A program made the position numbers and the translations under genes. A DNA stretch of 64,000 bases from Morinoia aosen (taxonomy: Eukaryota > Arthropoda > Malacostraca > Amphipoda > Talitridae): positions 30,002,355 to 30,066,354 of the forward strand of contig CM059571.1 of assembly GCA_030386875.1 (NCBI GenBank). The letters run 5' to 3'. The notes under the pieces were generated by a model. The model was given only the letters and a program-made list of their open reading frames with translations, searched no databases and was not told where the DNA came from. Positions 13,037-24,010 of the stretch are shown here, in pieces; positions within the stretch are counted from its first letter, which is position 1, and each line of letters starts with the position of its first letter.

Positions 13037-13327
13037 TTACATTTCTGATAATGTCCCTTTTGTTTTGAGCACGTTTCGACGTAGCTGAAAATCTTCTTGT
13101 TTTATGCGCTCGGCCAAAAGCTCCATTTGCTTTCGTAAGTAATATACTAGAACTGTTATGGCGATCATTACGACTGTTAGGATCATCAGAAGTACATCAC
13201 TTACTCTGTCGGGTATCCAGTCTGTATTACTGTTTGCTGCTATCCAGTCTTTGGTTGTTTGGCCCTTAGTGTCAACTAGAGCCGCTGTTAGCATGTCGAC
13301 ACTAATCGAACTTATCTTGTTGCCCAT
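13037..13327 (-). mobile_element. Small third frame of the gypsy-type fossil
   Basis: A 96-codon frame starts MGNKISS, a classic N-myristoylation-like start. It has one strongly hydrophobic segment at about residues 47-63 (LLMILTVVMIAITVLVYYL) followed by a basic, coiled tail. It lies between the pol remnant (14,268-14,640) and the presumed LTR, where insect gypsy-type elements may carry an extra gene. I do not recognise the product. A membrane-associated accessory protein is an inference from the layout. The element as a whole is a fossil. Confidence 0.4.
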
Positions 13328-14267
13328 AATGTAGTGTTTCCCGTATTTAGTATTTGAAGTGTTTGTTTACTCATTTCTCAGCCACCAGGATCTGCATTTA
13401 AAACGAAAACAAGAGAGTTAGCATGGCCACAAGATTTATAACGTCATACTCAAACAATGAACCATATAATCCTAAATACAATTATAAATGGAAATAAAAC
13501 TATTAATGTAATCGTCGTTTAAATTTGAATGTTAACAGTGAAACACTAACTATTAACTGAAATTATTAAATGCTAAATGAAATACTAATTATTTTTGAAT
13601 CAGTTAACTGATAGTGAAAACAATTGAAGTGAAAACTATTAAACTGATTGTCAATCAAATAAGTTAACAACAGTATCCAGTTTCAACCCGGAAGTTTCTC
13701 ACGATGTATTCACGATGTATTTCGAATAATTAATGTCCTCAAGTCGCGAGGTTGATTTTTTTCATCAACATTGGTGCTCTGTTGATGTGATGCATTTAGC
13801 AAATGCGGAACTCGCCCATCGTTTTTAATTGGCTGTTCAGCATCAAAATTTGAACGTAAATATTGACTGTTGTGAAACATTGCAATTGCACTGATCGTGA
13901 GAACATTCGTTGAAGGATGTCTTCTGTGACATACGTTAACCTTGAATTTTAACGTACAAACTTAAACTTTAATATAGTGTAGCCTGTTTAGAAGGTTAAT
14001 TCCTTTGCTGTCAGCAATGAAAATCCCTAATACTAGAACACCCGAGATTATTTAACACAATCATACAAGTGATTAATATGAAACGAGATATAGCATATAT
14101 GAAATTAATATGATGCGAAGCAAGTAACGCAAAGTAGATACTTAATATTTAATTAACATAATACATAGAGTCACACAGTCGTATTTTTAGCAAAATAGTA
14201 ACTTGTCATGTCTGAAACGTTATAATCGCAAAAATAGTTATAAGTGAAACAGTACGTAGTAACGTTG

Positions 14268-14640
14268 TCATTTCCTTTTGCTTAGGGGCAATACATGGTT
14301 CATGTTACTTTTATGGATTTTATCCCCTATTTTGGTTTCGACCCAATGTCTTTTGATTTTCGTAATTAAGCCAGGACCCTGCAATGAAAGTTGTAATTTT
14401 TTTGTTTTGTAATGATTTTTCAACATAACCCTGTCACCTATTCTGAAATTTTTGTCTCTCCTTTTTAGGTTCTGGTACATTGTAGTATTATTCAAATATA
14501 GGTTTCAATCGTTTTCTACGGTTCGCACCGCTTCCCTTGTACGAAAATTCACGAAGTCAATTTCGTCATCGTAACTGTATGAAATGGGGAGATCTTCCCC
14601 GCGGAAAAATGGGCATGTGTCTCTATTGAACACTACATAA
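14268..14640 (-). mobile_element. Gypsy-type pol remnant (integrase C-terminus)
   Basis: The minus-strand frame contains KRRDKNFRIGDRVMLKNH, LSLQGPGLITKI and a downstream HVLPL motif. This is the usual beta-barrel tail of Ty3/gypsy integrases, where a hydrophobic GDRV is followed by a QGPY-like turn. The preceding bases read as further integrase-like sequence. Only this tail survives; gag, protease and reverse transcriptase are absent from the window. Treated as an old, broken LTR-element fossil. Confidence 0.65.
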
Positions 14641-14680
14641 CTAGGTGTATCACCTAAAGTAGAATTAAACTAACTGAACT

Positions 14681-14739
14681 TGGACTAACCTAACTCAACC
14701 TAACCTAACTTAACCTAACCTAAATTACCCTATCCTAAC
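14681..14739. repeat. Degenerate CCTAA (TTAGG) telomere-like block
   Basis: About eleven units of five bases, mostly AACCT/CCTAA, run in register (AACCTAACTCAACCTAACCT and onward). TTAGG is the insect telomere repeat, so this is an interstitial, decayed telomere-type tract lying at the broken side of the gypsy-type fossil. Confidence 0.65.
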
Positions 14740-16084
14740 ATTGCTGTAGTTGCTTGGAGGTGGTGCTGTAGCGCACTGGAGGGTGGAGGGAGAGGGGTGG
14801 GCGGTTTCCAAATCTGGCGACATTGGCGTCTGTGCATCCGGGTCTATCTAGCTAACCAATTTAGAAGAAAAATCATGCCATCAGAGATGACCTCCATACT
14901 AAAAATTTTACCTCAAGAGCGACTGCACCATCTGAAGTTAACACACGTACTAATCATCCTCCTATATCAACTGTTGCTGCTGCAGAACAGATTTGACTTT
15001 TAGATGGTCAGGATCAGCCAGTTTTCTTGGCGGATGTTCTCCACCCTTTTTGAAGCTCAGAGAAGTCATCTTCTGCATGGATTCGAATGGGTTATGGGGC
15101 TTCTTATTGTGGCTTCTCTCTTCGAACTTCTCTTCACCTATCCGGAGAAGATTAGGGACCTTGGGGAGGTCGTCTTAGCAAGAATCGCTCAGTAATGCCC
15201 CAAGGCATATATCTGAGTTCCACCCTGACGCGTTCCAAGAGAACATGATCCTGTAGATCTTCGACGTGGGATGGACTTGGAGCTGGGGACGCGGAGGATA
15301 GCGAGAGCAATTTTGGCGCTACTCCTGACGACCTGTATAGGTGGGTGCATAGGTAGCCTGGACCTCCTTTATGTTCTTGTCATTAAGAGGAATTTTCGCT
15401 CTGAGACGACTCCATTCATTTAATTGACTCAACCTTAATTATTTTTTAATTGCCTTTAACGGTTTGCCCGTCTAACTTACTTGGCTAAATAGTTTCGAGA
15501 CCAAAGGTTGACGCTTTCTCTAGGGTAATTTTATTATTTGGTTAGGGTAACTTAATTTTGACTAGCGGATCAGTGCTGAGCCAGTGGTAATCAGCACTTA
15601 TTTATCGATTGAAATCCGTGTACGTCGCAACTAATGCTTCTGTTCTCGTCTTTTTTTTTTGCAGGAAGGGAGTAGAAGTCCGGAGGCGAGGGAGTCGAGA
15701 GCAAGAATTTCGTTCTTGCCATATATTTAATTATTTTGGACTTTAAACTTAGAAGTGAAAAACCCTTTGCCTTTTCACTCCTGTCCAAGGTACTATCCTT
15801 ACTAAATGTTGCGAACATGTTGAGGTGAGCTCCTTCATTCTCTCTCTCTTTGACAGGATTTTATTTCAGTTAGTAATCTGTCCCTATGACCGTTCCGCAT
15901 TTTAGTTGTTGTTCTTTATTTTTATTTTTCCGATTTAACTCGCATTCACGATACTGGGTAGTGAAGTTAATGATATTTAGTGTTGTTTACGCCTCGTCAT
16001 TGCTCTATTTACACTCTTCTTTGAATTCAAGTAAAGAAACTTTGTGAATTATCTAGATTGGAGCACTCCTGCCAGTTTTAAAAT
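14740..16084. other. Intron 3, unassigned DNA
   Basis: Mixed composition with GC-richer sequence at 14,760-15,400. The short open frames do not show a known domain. AT-rich DNA follows. No feature is supported. Confidence 0.35.
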
Positions 16085-16260
16085 GAAAATGATAGTAAAG
16101 ATGGCTGAAATAATAATTATTTTAATTAGTGAACCTTTCGGCTTCAAGCTCAAGCCCTTATCAACATTTTTAAAAGATAATTGATATACAGAAAATCTTG
16201 AAGCCGAAAGGTTCACTAATTAAAATGTTTTTTAAATCAGCCATCTTTAATATCATTTTT
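16085..16260. repeat. Foldback hairpin next to a Penelope-type 3' end
   Basis: Arms of about 64 bases (16,085-16,148 and 16,197-16,260) are near-perfect inverted copies, sharing GATGGCTGA and CCTTTCGGCTTCAAG words, around a loop of about 48 bases. A hammerhead-like word pattern follows at 16,333. Short inverted pairs beside 3' ends are common for Penelope-like insertions, so this is probably a partial inverted copy. Confidence 0.6.
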
Positions 16261-16332
16261 CTTTTAAAACTTTGTGATTTTTTCACGGTTTTTATTTAAT
16301 ACGTGCATATATTCTTGTTTTGCAGATTATGA

Positions 16333-16360
16333 CTGATGATGATCTGAGGCTTGAAATGTC
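16333..16360 (+). ncRNA. Hammerhead-like motif (weak)
   Basis: CTGATGA is followed by a short, imperfect stem and then GAAATGTC. The order CUGAUGA, stem II, GAAA, UGUC follows the hammerhead core, but stem II is poor here. Penelope-like elements are known to carry hammerhead motifs near their ends. No Penelope frame is visible immediately upstream. Confidence 0.35.
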
Positions 16361-17616
16361 GCGATTATTTTAAAATTCTCTAAAGTTAAAACTTTCATAG
16401 TTAAACTCTTAAAAGAAAAAATATTCCTTAACTTGATTTTTTAACATATTTGATTCTTTTGGACATCACTGAGCAAAAAATATCCACCGGTATTAATGCT
16501 GTAATTACATACTGAATCTAGCGAAAACAATAAATAAAACGAGTTTAATACCCTTTGGTTTTCTTCGGCAACTGTGACAGGCATAAGACGCTGACAAAAA
16601 AATCCAAATTATGCAGTTGGAAAGCGTTGGCAATGAGTTCGGACTTTGAGAGTCTACCTTCAGTTGTTTATTTACGTATATAATTCCTTTCTATCTATTT
16701 ATTTCCATGCAAAAAGTGGACCCTAATATACCTCCAGCTCAACTTTTTGCCAAATAAGTTGTTCCATCCGATCATTTCTCCACCGATAATAATGACTTTA
16801 TTTTGTTTAATTTATATTTCATCACCTTCAGAGAACAGCAGACCTCAGCACCAAAGTACGCAGGCGTGGTCTATAGATGGCATAAGCCATGAAGAAATGC
16901 TGACCACTAAAGCCCATATTATACGGTGGCAAAAAGTGTGAACTTTGGGTGCTAGAGATGCGCTCTCTTCTTCGAAGTAATGGCGGCCGCCGTCACAAGC
17001 ACACAACAATGTTATTACACGAGACGGTGTTGGTCGGCCACAGACACAGCGCGCAGTAGCGCACGGAAATCGGACATGGGTGGTTACGTCATAATGGTGC
17101 TCGCTAAGAATGCAAAGGACCTACAAAGCAAACGAATAAAACTGCAAAAAAGCCGGATTTGTTTTCATAATTGTATTTACCAATACATGTCTTTCAAGTC
17201 ATGTTCATTTTCTACGGTTAATTCACAGTAACTCAAAATTAAAAAAAGTTTAAATAAATGCATTGATATTATTATAGGGGTTCTGATACCAGCAATTAAT
17301 ATACACCATCGAAAAAAGAAATATGAAATTAATATAGCTTAATATCAATGTCATATATATAATTAACAACTGGTTTGGAATGCGTTGCGCCCGAGAATGC
17401 AACTACGCTTGATTGCGATTAAAGTTTTTTTGCTCGGTGGAATGCAGATTGATTGTCATAAATATGAAAAACATCTAATGCTGGTAATAGCTTTTAGCTA
17501 ATTACTAAAAGCTATTAAGCTTTTTTAGTTTCTGTAACTATAGATTCAAAATTAATACTGTCAAGACGTTATTAAATCGTGCTATCAATATCTGTTCGAA
17601 TTACGTAGATCTTCAT

Positions 17617-18239
17617 ATGGAGTTTTCTTTTTTACAAAATTTTCTACGTAAAAATGGGTACCCTACTTCTATTGTCAATATACATATTAAAAAATTTTTG
17701 GCTAAAAAATACTCCGTAACCAATGCCGTGACAGAACCACTGCAACGTCTCTATGCGTTTTTCCCTATTTTGGAGATTACACTGACAAAATGTCACGAGA
17801 TTCAGAAATTCTTTTTAAACGTCATTTTCCTGCTGTAAAACTGTGCATTGTGTCTGTCAATTCACTAAAAATTGGCTCCTTCTTTCGCTACAAGGACGTG
17901 ATTCCTAAACGGATGCGGACATCCATAGTGTATAAGTTTAGTTGTGTACAATGTACATCTGGCTATGTCGGCATGACGACTTTGCCATTCTATATTAGGA
18001 TTGCCCAACACCGTGGAGTCAGCTACCGTAGCGGAAGACCTCTGACCCAACCGCCTCATTCATCTATCCGCCTTCACAGCGAGCAGTGTTGTGACCGAAT
18101 AGCAGAGGAAAATTTTTCGATTTTACGCACAGCATCAAATAATTTAGATTTACGTATTTTAGAATCTCTTTATATCTCTAAAGAAAAGCCAGAACTCAAT
18201 AGTGCAAATAGTTCTTACCCATTGCAAATTTACTTGTAG
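17617..18239 (+). mobile_element. Penelope-like fragment A: RT C-terminus and GIY-YIG endonuclease
   Basis: The 5' part encodes the end of a Penelope-like reverse transcriptase (FLRKNGYPTSIVNIHIKKFL). The 3' part (17,790-18,239) encodes a GIY-YIG nuclease domain, with YKFSCVQCTSGYVGMTT as the GIY-YIG core, an R-x-x-QH segment (RIAQHRG), and the C-terminal LRILESLYISKEKPELN signature of the family. The two parts are in different frames, so the copy is broken, and the 5' half of the element is missing. These elements move by reverse transcription, with the nuclease nicking the target. Confidence 0.85.
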
Positions 18240-18310
18240 ATTTTATATGCCCATGTATTTTGTATAGAAAGATTGATTTTGTTCTTTATTTTATCTTTGC
18301 AGAGTGTTAA

Positions 18311-18340
18311 CTGAAAATGGAGCTGGTCTCCGAAACGTTT
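18311..18340 (+). ncRNA. Hammerhead-like motif at the 3' end of Penelope-like fragment A
   Basis: CTGAAAATGGAG, a four-to-five-base loop, then CTCCGAAACGTTT. GGAG pairs with CTCC as stem II, and GAAACGT fits the second half of the core. The first core block reads CTGAAAA rather than CTGATGA, so cleavage activity is doubtful. It lies 72 bases after the GIY-YIG stop. Confidence 0.5.
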
Positions 18341-18399
18341 TATAGAACTGACTTAGTATTAAATTTATAGTTCGTGTGAAATCTTAATTAAACATGATT

Positions 18400-19503
18400 T
18401 CAATGCATTCTTCGTTTTTAAATTCTTAATGATCATTCGCCTTGAGAAAAGTAACTTTCCTGATATTCAAGTGAGAAAAATACAGATTGCGTAACAGCAT
18501 GTTACAAAATTAGCTTTGTAACGCAAATAAATTATGACAATACAAATAAATAAAAATAATAATAATTATAGCTGCTTTGGAACAATGCAATCACGAGTGT
18601 TGGATGCATAAACGATAGCATCTCAAGCCAAGAGAGAAACAAGTTAACTCTCAAGAATATCTCAACCAAGACGCTCCAAATTTGCATATGCGACTCTAAA
18701 AGTGTAAAACCACTGGTTAATAAGTCACCACGTTATAAGAAACAAAGACTAGGCCTGACGCATATTTTTAGCATCTCTTAAATTTACAAGTAACTAATCT
18801 TCAAAAACACATCTGCGTTCTGCTTCCTTTATCTAAGAAAACACATTCAAAAATATCAGAATTCACAATTTAATATATGAGAGGAATTACCATACTTTTA
18901 TTGCACAATTTAATGTAATGAAGGAAGTGTTGACTGAGGAGTATTCGCTCAATGAAAGTAAGCTATAGCAACAGTAACACAGTCACTAGCAGCCTTTTAA
19001 TTCCTCTATTTGAGCGAACGCTTCGATTCTCGAGCCTGAGCTGTGAGTTGAGACTGTTCACTGTTCCGATGTGAATCTTGTTGTAAGTCTAACATGTTTG
19101 ATCCTCGTTCCAACTTCGTGAAATTGCCTCTCATTTGTTGTTAACGAGATATTTTCTGTTCTGCGTCACGATATCTTCACGCGAATTACCATACCAGGTT
19201 TCACAATATTTAAATGAAAAAAATTTCTAGCTAAATTCCCCTAAATTTAGCCGATTTCACGAGAGTTTCCCCCATTCCCCCAGACGACCACCGTTTCCTC
19301 CAGATTTAGGGGAAATCACCCATCAGTGGCAGCCTTGCTACTGAGCAGTACTGGACTACTGGCCCATCGTCTCCATGAACATGCTAAGTACCGTGCAGAG
19401 ACTGATCAGAAAAGTTGACATTTTTGAACGCTGCAACAACGCAAAGAGAGCAGAGTTACGACAGAGAGAGAGGAAATAGGTTTAGCTAGCGATGCCGCGA
19501 CGA
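18400..19503. other. Unassigned DNA inside the 2.6-kb TIR element
   Basis: AT-rich stretch followed by a GC-richer end at about 19,020-19,480. No open frame with a recognisable motif was seen. Confidence 0.35.
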
Positions 19504-19589
19504 AAAGTTCACACTTTTTGCCACCGTATATGGGCTGAAGCACATAGACTCGAGACTCCTAGCAAGTGCAACTATGAATCAGAATTATA

Positions 19590-20684
19590 TAGAGTAACTA
19601 TTCGTAGAACTGACTAAAAATAGGAAACGAATTTTTCTTGGAACGGTGAATAGGCCTCCTACAGCCTGCCCTGTATCCTTCCAGAATAAGTTCAATCGCA
19701 TTATGTCGCAGTTCAACAGGTCCTTATACAATGACATAATAATCTGCAGTGACTTCCATTATGATCTACTGAAACATGAAAGCTCTGAACTAAGCTCATA
19801 TTTATTAAATGTCTTTCAGTTTAAATCTTTCCTTCCGAACATAATGAAGCCTACACGGATATCCTCAGGATCTGCTACGCTGCTCTACAATATCATTATG
19901 ACAGACCCAACTGATTTTCTTACTGGAATAATTATTTTTGACTCATCAGATCATTTTCCCGTATTTCTTTTTAAGAAAAATGTCCATGTCACTTCCACCA
20001 AGCCACAGGCTGAAACCTACTCGTATCGTAGAGTAAACGAATAAAATTTGGGAGAAACGCGCACAGTTCTAGAATCATAATTAATGCCAGCATTGCACAT
20101 CTCTCAATAAAACAATAGTGCAACGAGCATTGATGAAGCAGCAGTAAAATTGACTGAAATTGTGATGACCGCATACAATGTGTTGTCTAATAATATTGTA
20201 ACTCGTACAATTACCATGAAAAATAGGCATAAGCCCTGGATCACTGAAGACATGGTGATAAATACAAAAAACTTCAAGCGTACCTAGCCCTCCTTTGCGA
20301 AGGGCGAATATCTAGAGAAATGTATATCAGATTCAGAAACTATGTGACAAACCAGATAAGGACATCAAAAAATACTACTTTACGCCCAAGTTTACTCAAT
20401 TTAAAGCTGACATTAAAATGACTTTGCGCCAGCTTAATTCTTGCTATAGACCGATTTATGCCAATGAGATTTTAATGTAATCTGTTGTTCAAGATAATGT
20501 AAAATTCCATGAGAAAAAAGATGTTGCTAATCTTTTCACACTTTCTTCGAAAACGTAGGGACAACTATAGCTGATGGTATTCCACGTGAACCTACAGATC
20601 ACCTGGAATATATGGAGCATATTCGTAAACGCAATATTTTTCTTTATGCCTACCTACTCTTCCAATGTAATTGAGCACATAACT
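19590..20684 (+). mobile_element. CR1/jockey-type LINE fragment: AP endonuclease tail and linker
   Basis: The frame 19,646-20,044 carries the second half of an apurinic-type endonuclease: IIICSDFHYDLL in place of the usual GDFN motif, PTRISSGSATLL, and SDHFPVF, the SDH catalytic motif. After it come the usual pre-RT linker words (KPWITEDMV, then MPTYSSNVIEHITFE) in more than one frame, so the copy is decayed. It stops at about 20,684, exactly where the inverted duplication begins, so the reverse transcriptase does not follow. Confidence 0.8.
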
Positions 20685-21181
20685 TTTGAATGAATCATTT
20701 GTGTGAGCATTTTATTCTAGATTCTTTACCCCTCTGATGGCTCTTTTGTTAGAGTAAAAAGTATATTGGTTGTATTTTTATCAGTTCCGTGTCATGCTTC
20801 TATTACGTATTGGAAGTATGATGAAATTATTTGAAAAAAAAGAGTGAGATAAGGAAGACGCAATGCTGGTAATTATTTTAGTGTAACAAATGCACAATGG
20901 TAATTATAATAAATGAATAACAGAGGACATCTTCATATAGAGGCACGTCGAGGACTTCTTGGGTACGTACTGTGACCTGTTGGGTACCGCGACCTGTTGA
21001 GATAAATTAGACGGCACGTAAATAATTTGACGGTCGTTGGATTGAGAGCTGCCAAGAACAGATTAAAGATTCTGAGTTAACAGATAAATAAATGCACCCT
21101 ACACCTGGATATATTCAAGACATTTGAATTTACGTTTCATGATACGGCTTTAATTTTAGGGTACGGCTAGAGGACGGGAAA

Positions 21182-21451
21182 TTACAGCCACATGTAGGCC
21201 GGTGAGGAACGTTTGGGATAAATACACCAACTTTTCTCCAAACCAACCCTCACAAAAGATCCCTTGAATTCCACGTGACGACTGTGTTGAAGAGAAGGTC
21301 GACGACAAGTCACCAGGTCGCTGAAGCGCTGGACTGCTGTGGGTGGCACTGGCTCCCCGTCAGGGTTGACTCCGTGATACAGGAGACGAGAAGTAGCCGG
21401 GTGTGGAGCAGTCGTAGAGCTGAACGAGGCAGCAGCGACGTCCGTCATCAC
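21182..21451 (-). other. 89-codon open frame in the GC-rich part of the left arm
   Basis: It starts MMTDVAAASFSSTTAPHPAT and has an intact counterpart at 41,445-41,714 with the same start and stop and 13 residue differences. No domain is recognised. Differences are spread evenly and are mostly radical, which argues against selection on the protein. The frame may be open only because the segment is GC-rich, or the segment may be a 5' regulatory part of an element. Confidence 0.3.
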
Positions 21452-22770
21452 ACCTCAGCTGTCAGCCAGTTGCCCTCTCTATAACGTCAAGCGTAGAGAA
21501 TCGTAGTACAGGTCACGGGCGTTATTAGCTGAAGACGCACATCCTGAGGGCAGCCTCGAAGAATAAACAAAATTAAAGATCGAGATCAATAAAAGGGTAG
21601 TACTTCGTGGGAACGCGTATGCGAGTTGTTAATGCGATGGATGTTGGAGTGTGTCTGAGATTGTCAGGCACGATATTTTAAGAATGGTAAGAGGCGTTCG
21701 TGCTTAAAGGGTGCTAATCGGTTTGTAAATAAGGGCACACTGAACCGAACGTCCTCGGAAAAATTTAAATGTTTCTAACTAGTTTCTTATATTTATGAAG
21801 CCTTAATACTAAATCCCGGAGTAAGAACAAATGGATTTCTTCAACGGAAATGAGCCTTCGGTAAAGCATTTGCAAAGCTTTTTCAGGTAGGAAAGTTTTA
21901 CCTTTATTTAGGATTCAGATGGATTTTGATAACTTAATACTTTTATGGCGATGTGCTCTTTAAGAATCAGATAGTGCAATAATTTAAAAATCAATTCATG
22001 CAGGAGAAACAAAAAATTACGATTGTGATGCTCCACAGGTATATAAAGAAGGCGTTATTCATACTTTATTAAATAGAGCTCATAAAGTGTGCAGTGTCTG
22101 GAAAAGTCTTCATTCAGGAATTGTTCGAGTTACAATATTGTTAATAAATAACAATTTTCTCAATACTCTGGTTGACAGGATAATCAACAACTTTTTTAAC
22201 TGAAATTTGCGAAGTGAAAATAGTCCTGGACCTTGTACACGTCATGTAAATGTATTTTACGAAAATCATTTGCACAAGAACTACAAATTTGACGAACGAG
22301 TTATCAGAAATGTTGGTTAAAATTTCCTAAGCCCTATAGATTCTGAAACTGCTATTAAAGCACGTGTATACTACAAAAATCGTAAAATCAGTGATGTCCT
22401 TGTAAAGAATAATATTTCTAGATCACAGGTCGGTGATCTAGAGAAAGCCAATGTGATTTATCAGTTCAAATGCAACGGAAGAGAATGTAAGTCGTTTAAT
22501 AAAAGTTACATTGGCATGACTAAAATGACCCTGAAACAAAGATTAACTGCGCACAATACCAGGGTTCTATTTGTAATCCCTTTCATGTCGATCATAGTCT
22601 TAAACCCTCGAATGAAGATCTTTTTTCAAATATCAAAATTTCACATCATGTTATTAAAAAAGAATATATTTAAATAATAGAAGCATTACATATCCATAAA
22701 TTTGAACCTGCCTTCAATGAAAATACTATCGATTTCTTTGCTCTAAAACTAATCAATAGGACTGTAGCTT

Positions 22771-22774
22771 TGAA
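22771..22774. other. Unoccupied site for the TIR insertion seen in the right arm
   Basis: TGAA here (TTCA on the other strand) is the single copy of the 4-bp target. In the right arm it flanks the insertion at 37,847-40,099 on both sides. The surrounding bases match across the join. Confidence 0.75.
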
Positions 22775-23007
22775 GTTTGAAACAACCGCTTGATTGTTCA
22801 TTTTGCCCTGGCGTGTGGTACCGTAAAAATCTAACTCTTGTTCAATCTCATCTAGTCATCTAGTGTATTCCTGTTGTATAAATTTATCGCCTCTATATAG
22901 TCATTTTGCATTGCAACCTGTTAGTTTTTTTATATCGTCTGATTCTGTTTTGCATTTTATTTACATCTTTTTATTGTGACTGTAAAATTTACTCAGTATT
23001 TTTCAGC

Positions 23008-23035
23008 CTGAAGATAATGTTCGTATATCGAATCC
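23008..23035 (+). ncRNA. Hammerhead-like motif, 3' end of fragment C (left arm)
   Basis: CTGAAGA, then a short imperfect hairpin (TAATGTTCGTATAT), then CGAATCC. The second core block reads GAATCC, while the mirrored copy keeps CGAAACC, so this copy is further decayed. Confidence 0.4.
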
Positions 23036-23054
23036 TTGCTTTTTAATAAATAGA

Positions 23055-23202
23055 GTGATAGCCAATTGTGTAGCGAGTGTTTTAGTAAATATGATAAACA
23101 AATTTCTTCGTCGTTTAACGCGTGATGAACTGGAAAAATTCCATGAGGTTGAGAAATTGGAAAAGAAACTATGTTCATCTATTTTGATACCCAGGAACTT
23201 AC
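23055..23202 (+). mobile_element. Start of another Penelope-like copy directly after fragment C
   Basis: The frame MIANCVASVLVNMINKFLRR followed by LTRDELEKFHEVEKLEKKLC resembles the N-terminal coiled part of Penelope-like proteins. It begins just after the 3' end of fragment C, giving the 3'-end-then-5'-start order typical of partial tandem Penelope insertions. It is cut short by the LINE on the other strand at about 23,200. Confidence 0.55.
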
Positions 23203-23558
23203 ATGAGTCGGTTTCTTCGATTTCACCTCTCCCAATTTTAATGCGTGGTAGGGATATATTTTTCTTGTGTGAGAATGTAATATGTTTGGTTTTATCGGTA
23301 TTAAGGCATATTTATTAGCTTCAAGCCACAATGAAAGTTTTTGGAGTTCGTTATTTATACTCTCCGTAATCAGAGCGTGATTTTGAATTGGAAGAACCGC
23401 AGAAAGCGTGCTGTCATCGGTAAAATATATGAATTTGAAAAATAATGTAGATTTAATAACATCATTGAAAAAAATTAGGAATAAGAGAGGCCAAGGACAG
23501 ATCCTTGTAGAACTCTATGACTAATTGTCTGTAGGTCCAATTTTGCATCGTCTATGAA

Positions 23559-23913
23559 ATAGTTTAGTTTAAGCCTTCCTAACCATTACAAAAAAGAGCG
23601 TCTCCAAGAGAGGAAAGAGGAAGGCTCCATTTAGCATAGAGATTAAGGAATGCGGAATCTACGCAGAAGGGCATAAAAACAACAAGTTGATAAAGAAGTT
23701 CATGAAACAAGATAAAAGTTGAAGAAGAAAGTAGTAGATGCTGAAAAACAGCACAGCAGTGGACCGAAAAAAGGTGGTGCTTGAAGATGATAAAAAAAAA
23801 CATTTTATTTCAACAAAAAGAAGGCCTATCTAACTCTGAGCTCGGGCCGTCACAAATTTTCCTCCTGGGAGTGCTAATTCCCATATATACAATAGTTGTA
23901 ACCCCTGAGGAGG
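23559..23913 (-). mobile_element. SINE-like retroposon, copy 1
   Basis: About 355 bp, one of four copies in the window. Minus-strand start is GCCTCCTCAGGGGTTACAAC and the AT-rich tail lies near 23,560. It sits in the LINE with an imperfect flanking duplication of about 10 bp (TCATNGACGA-like). The mirrored arm carries the same insertion, so it predates the inverted duplication. Confidence 0.65.
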
Positions 23914-24002
23914 CTCTTCATTGACAACATATTGCTTCCTATTTGTCAGGCATGATCTGAAGCAATCTTGGGCAACCCCTGGAATACATTGTAGTTTCGA
24001 GA

Positions 24003-24010
24003 GTAATATG
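24003..24010. other. Target-site duplication, 5' side of the hAT element
   Basis: GTAATATG here is repeated exactly at 27,628-27,635. Eight base pairs is the standard hAT duplication length. The unoccupied counterpart at 31,968-31,975 reads CATATCAC (GTGATATG on the other strand), one mismatch. Confidence 0.85.

Larger units (their letters stand above)
16911..19536. mobile_element. TIR element of 2.6 kb carrying a Penelope-like fragment
   Basis: AGCCCATATTATACGGTGGC at 16,911 continues through AAAAAGTGTGAACTTT. The same sequence, two bases shorter, lies in reverse complement at 19,504-19,536, giving ends of 33-36 bp. A TA beside CGGTGGCAAAA on both sides would suit a Tc1/mariner-type target, but the match extends past it. 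No transposase frame is seen. The Penelope-like fragment at about 17,600-18,400 appears to sit inside. A chance pair of two independent copies of the same end is possible. Confidence 0.5.
21850..23040 (+). mobile_element. Penelope-like fragment C (left arm)
   Basis: Decayed coding sequence reads LLNRAHKVCSVWKSLHSGI, then LVDRIINNFFN (RT C-terminus) and YQFKCNGRECKSFNKSYIGM, the GIY-YIG core with a CX4C-type finger typical of Neptune-like Penelopes, then LKQRLTAHNTR. The IEALHIHKFEPAFNENT-type C-terminus follows. The 3' end has a hammerhead-like pattern. Only the 3' third of an element is present. The mirrored copy in the right arm is at 37,583-40,960. Confidence 0.8.
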
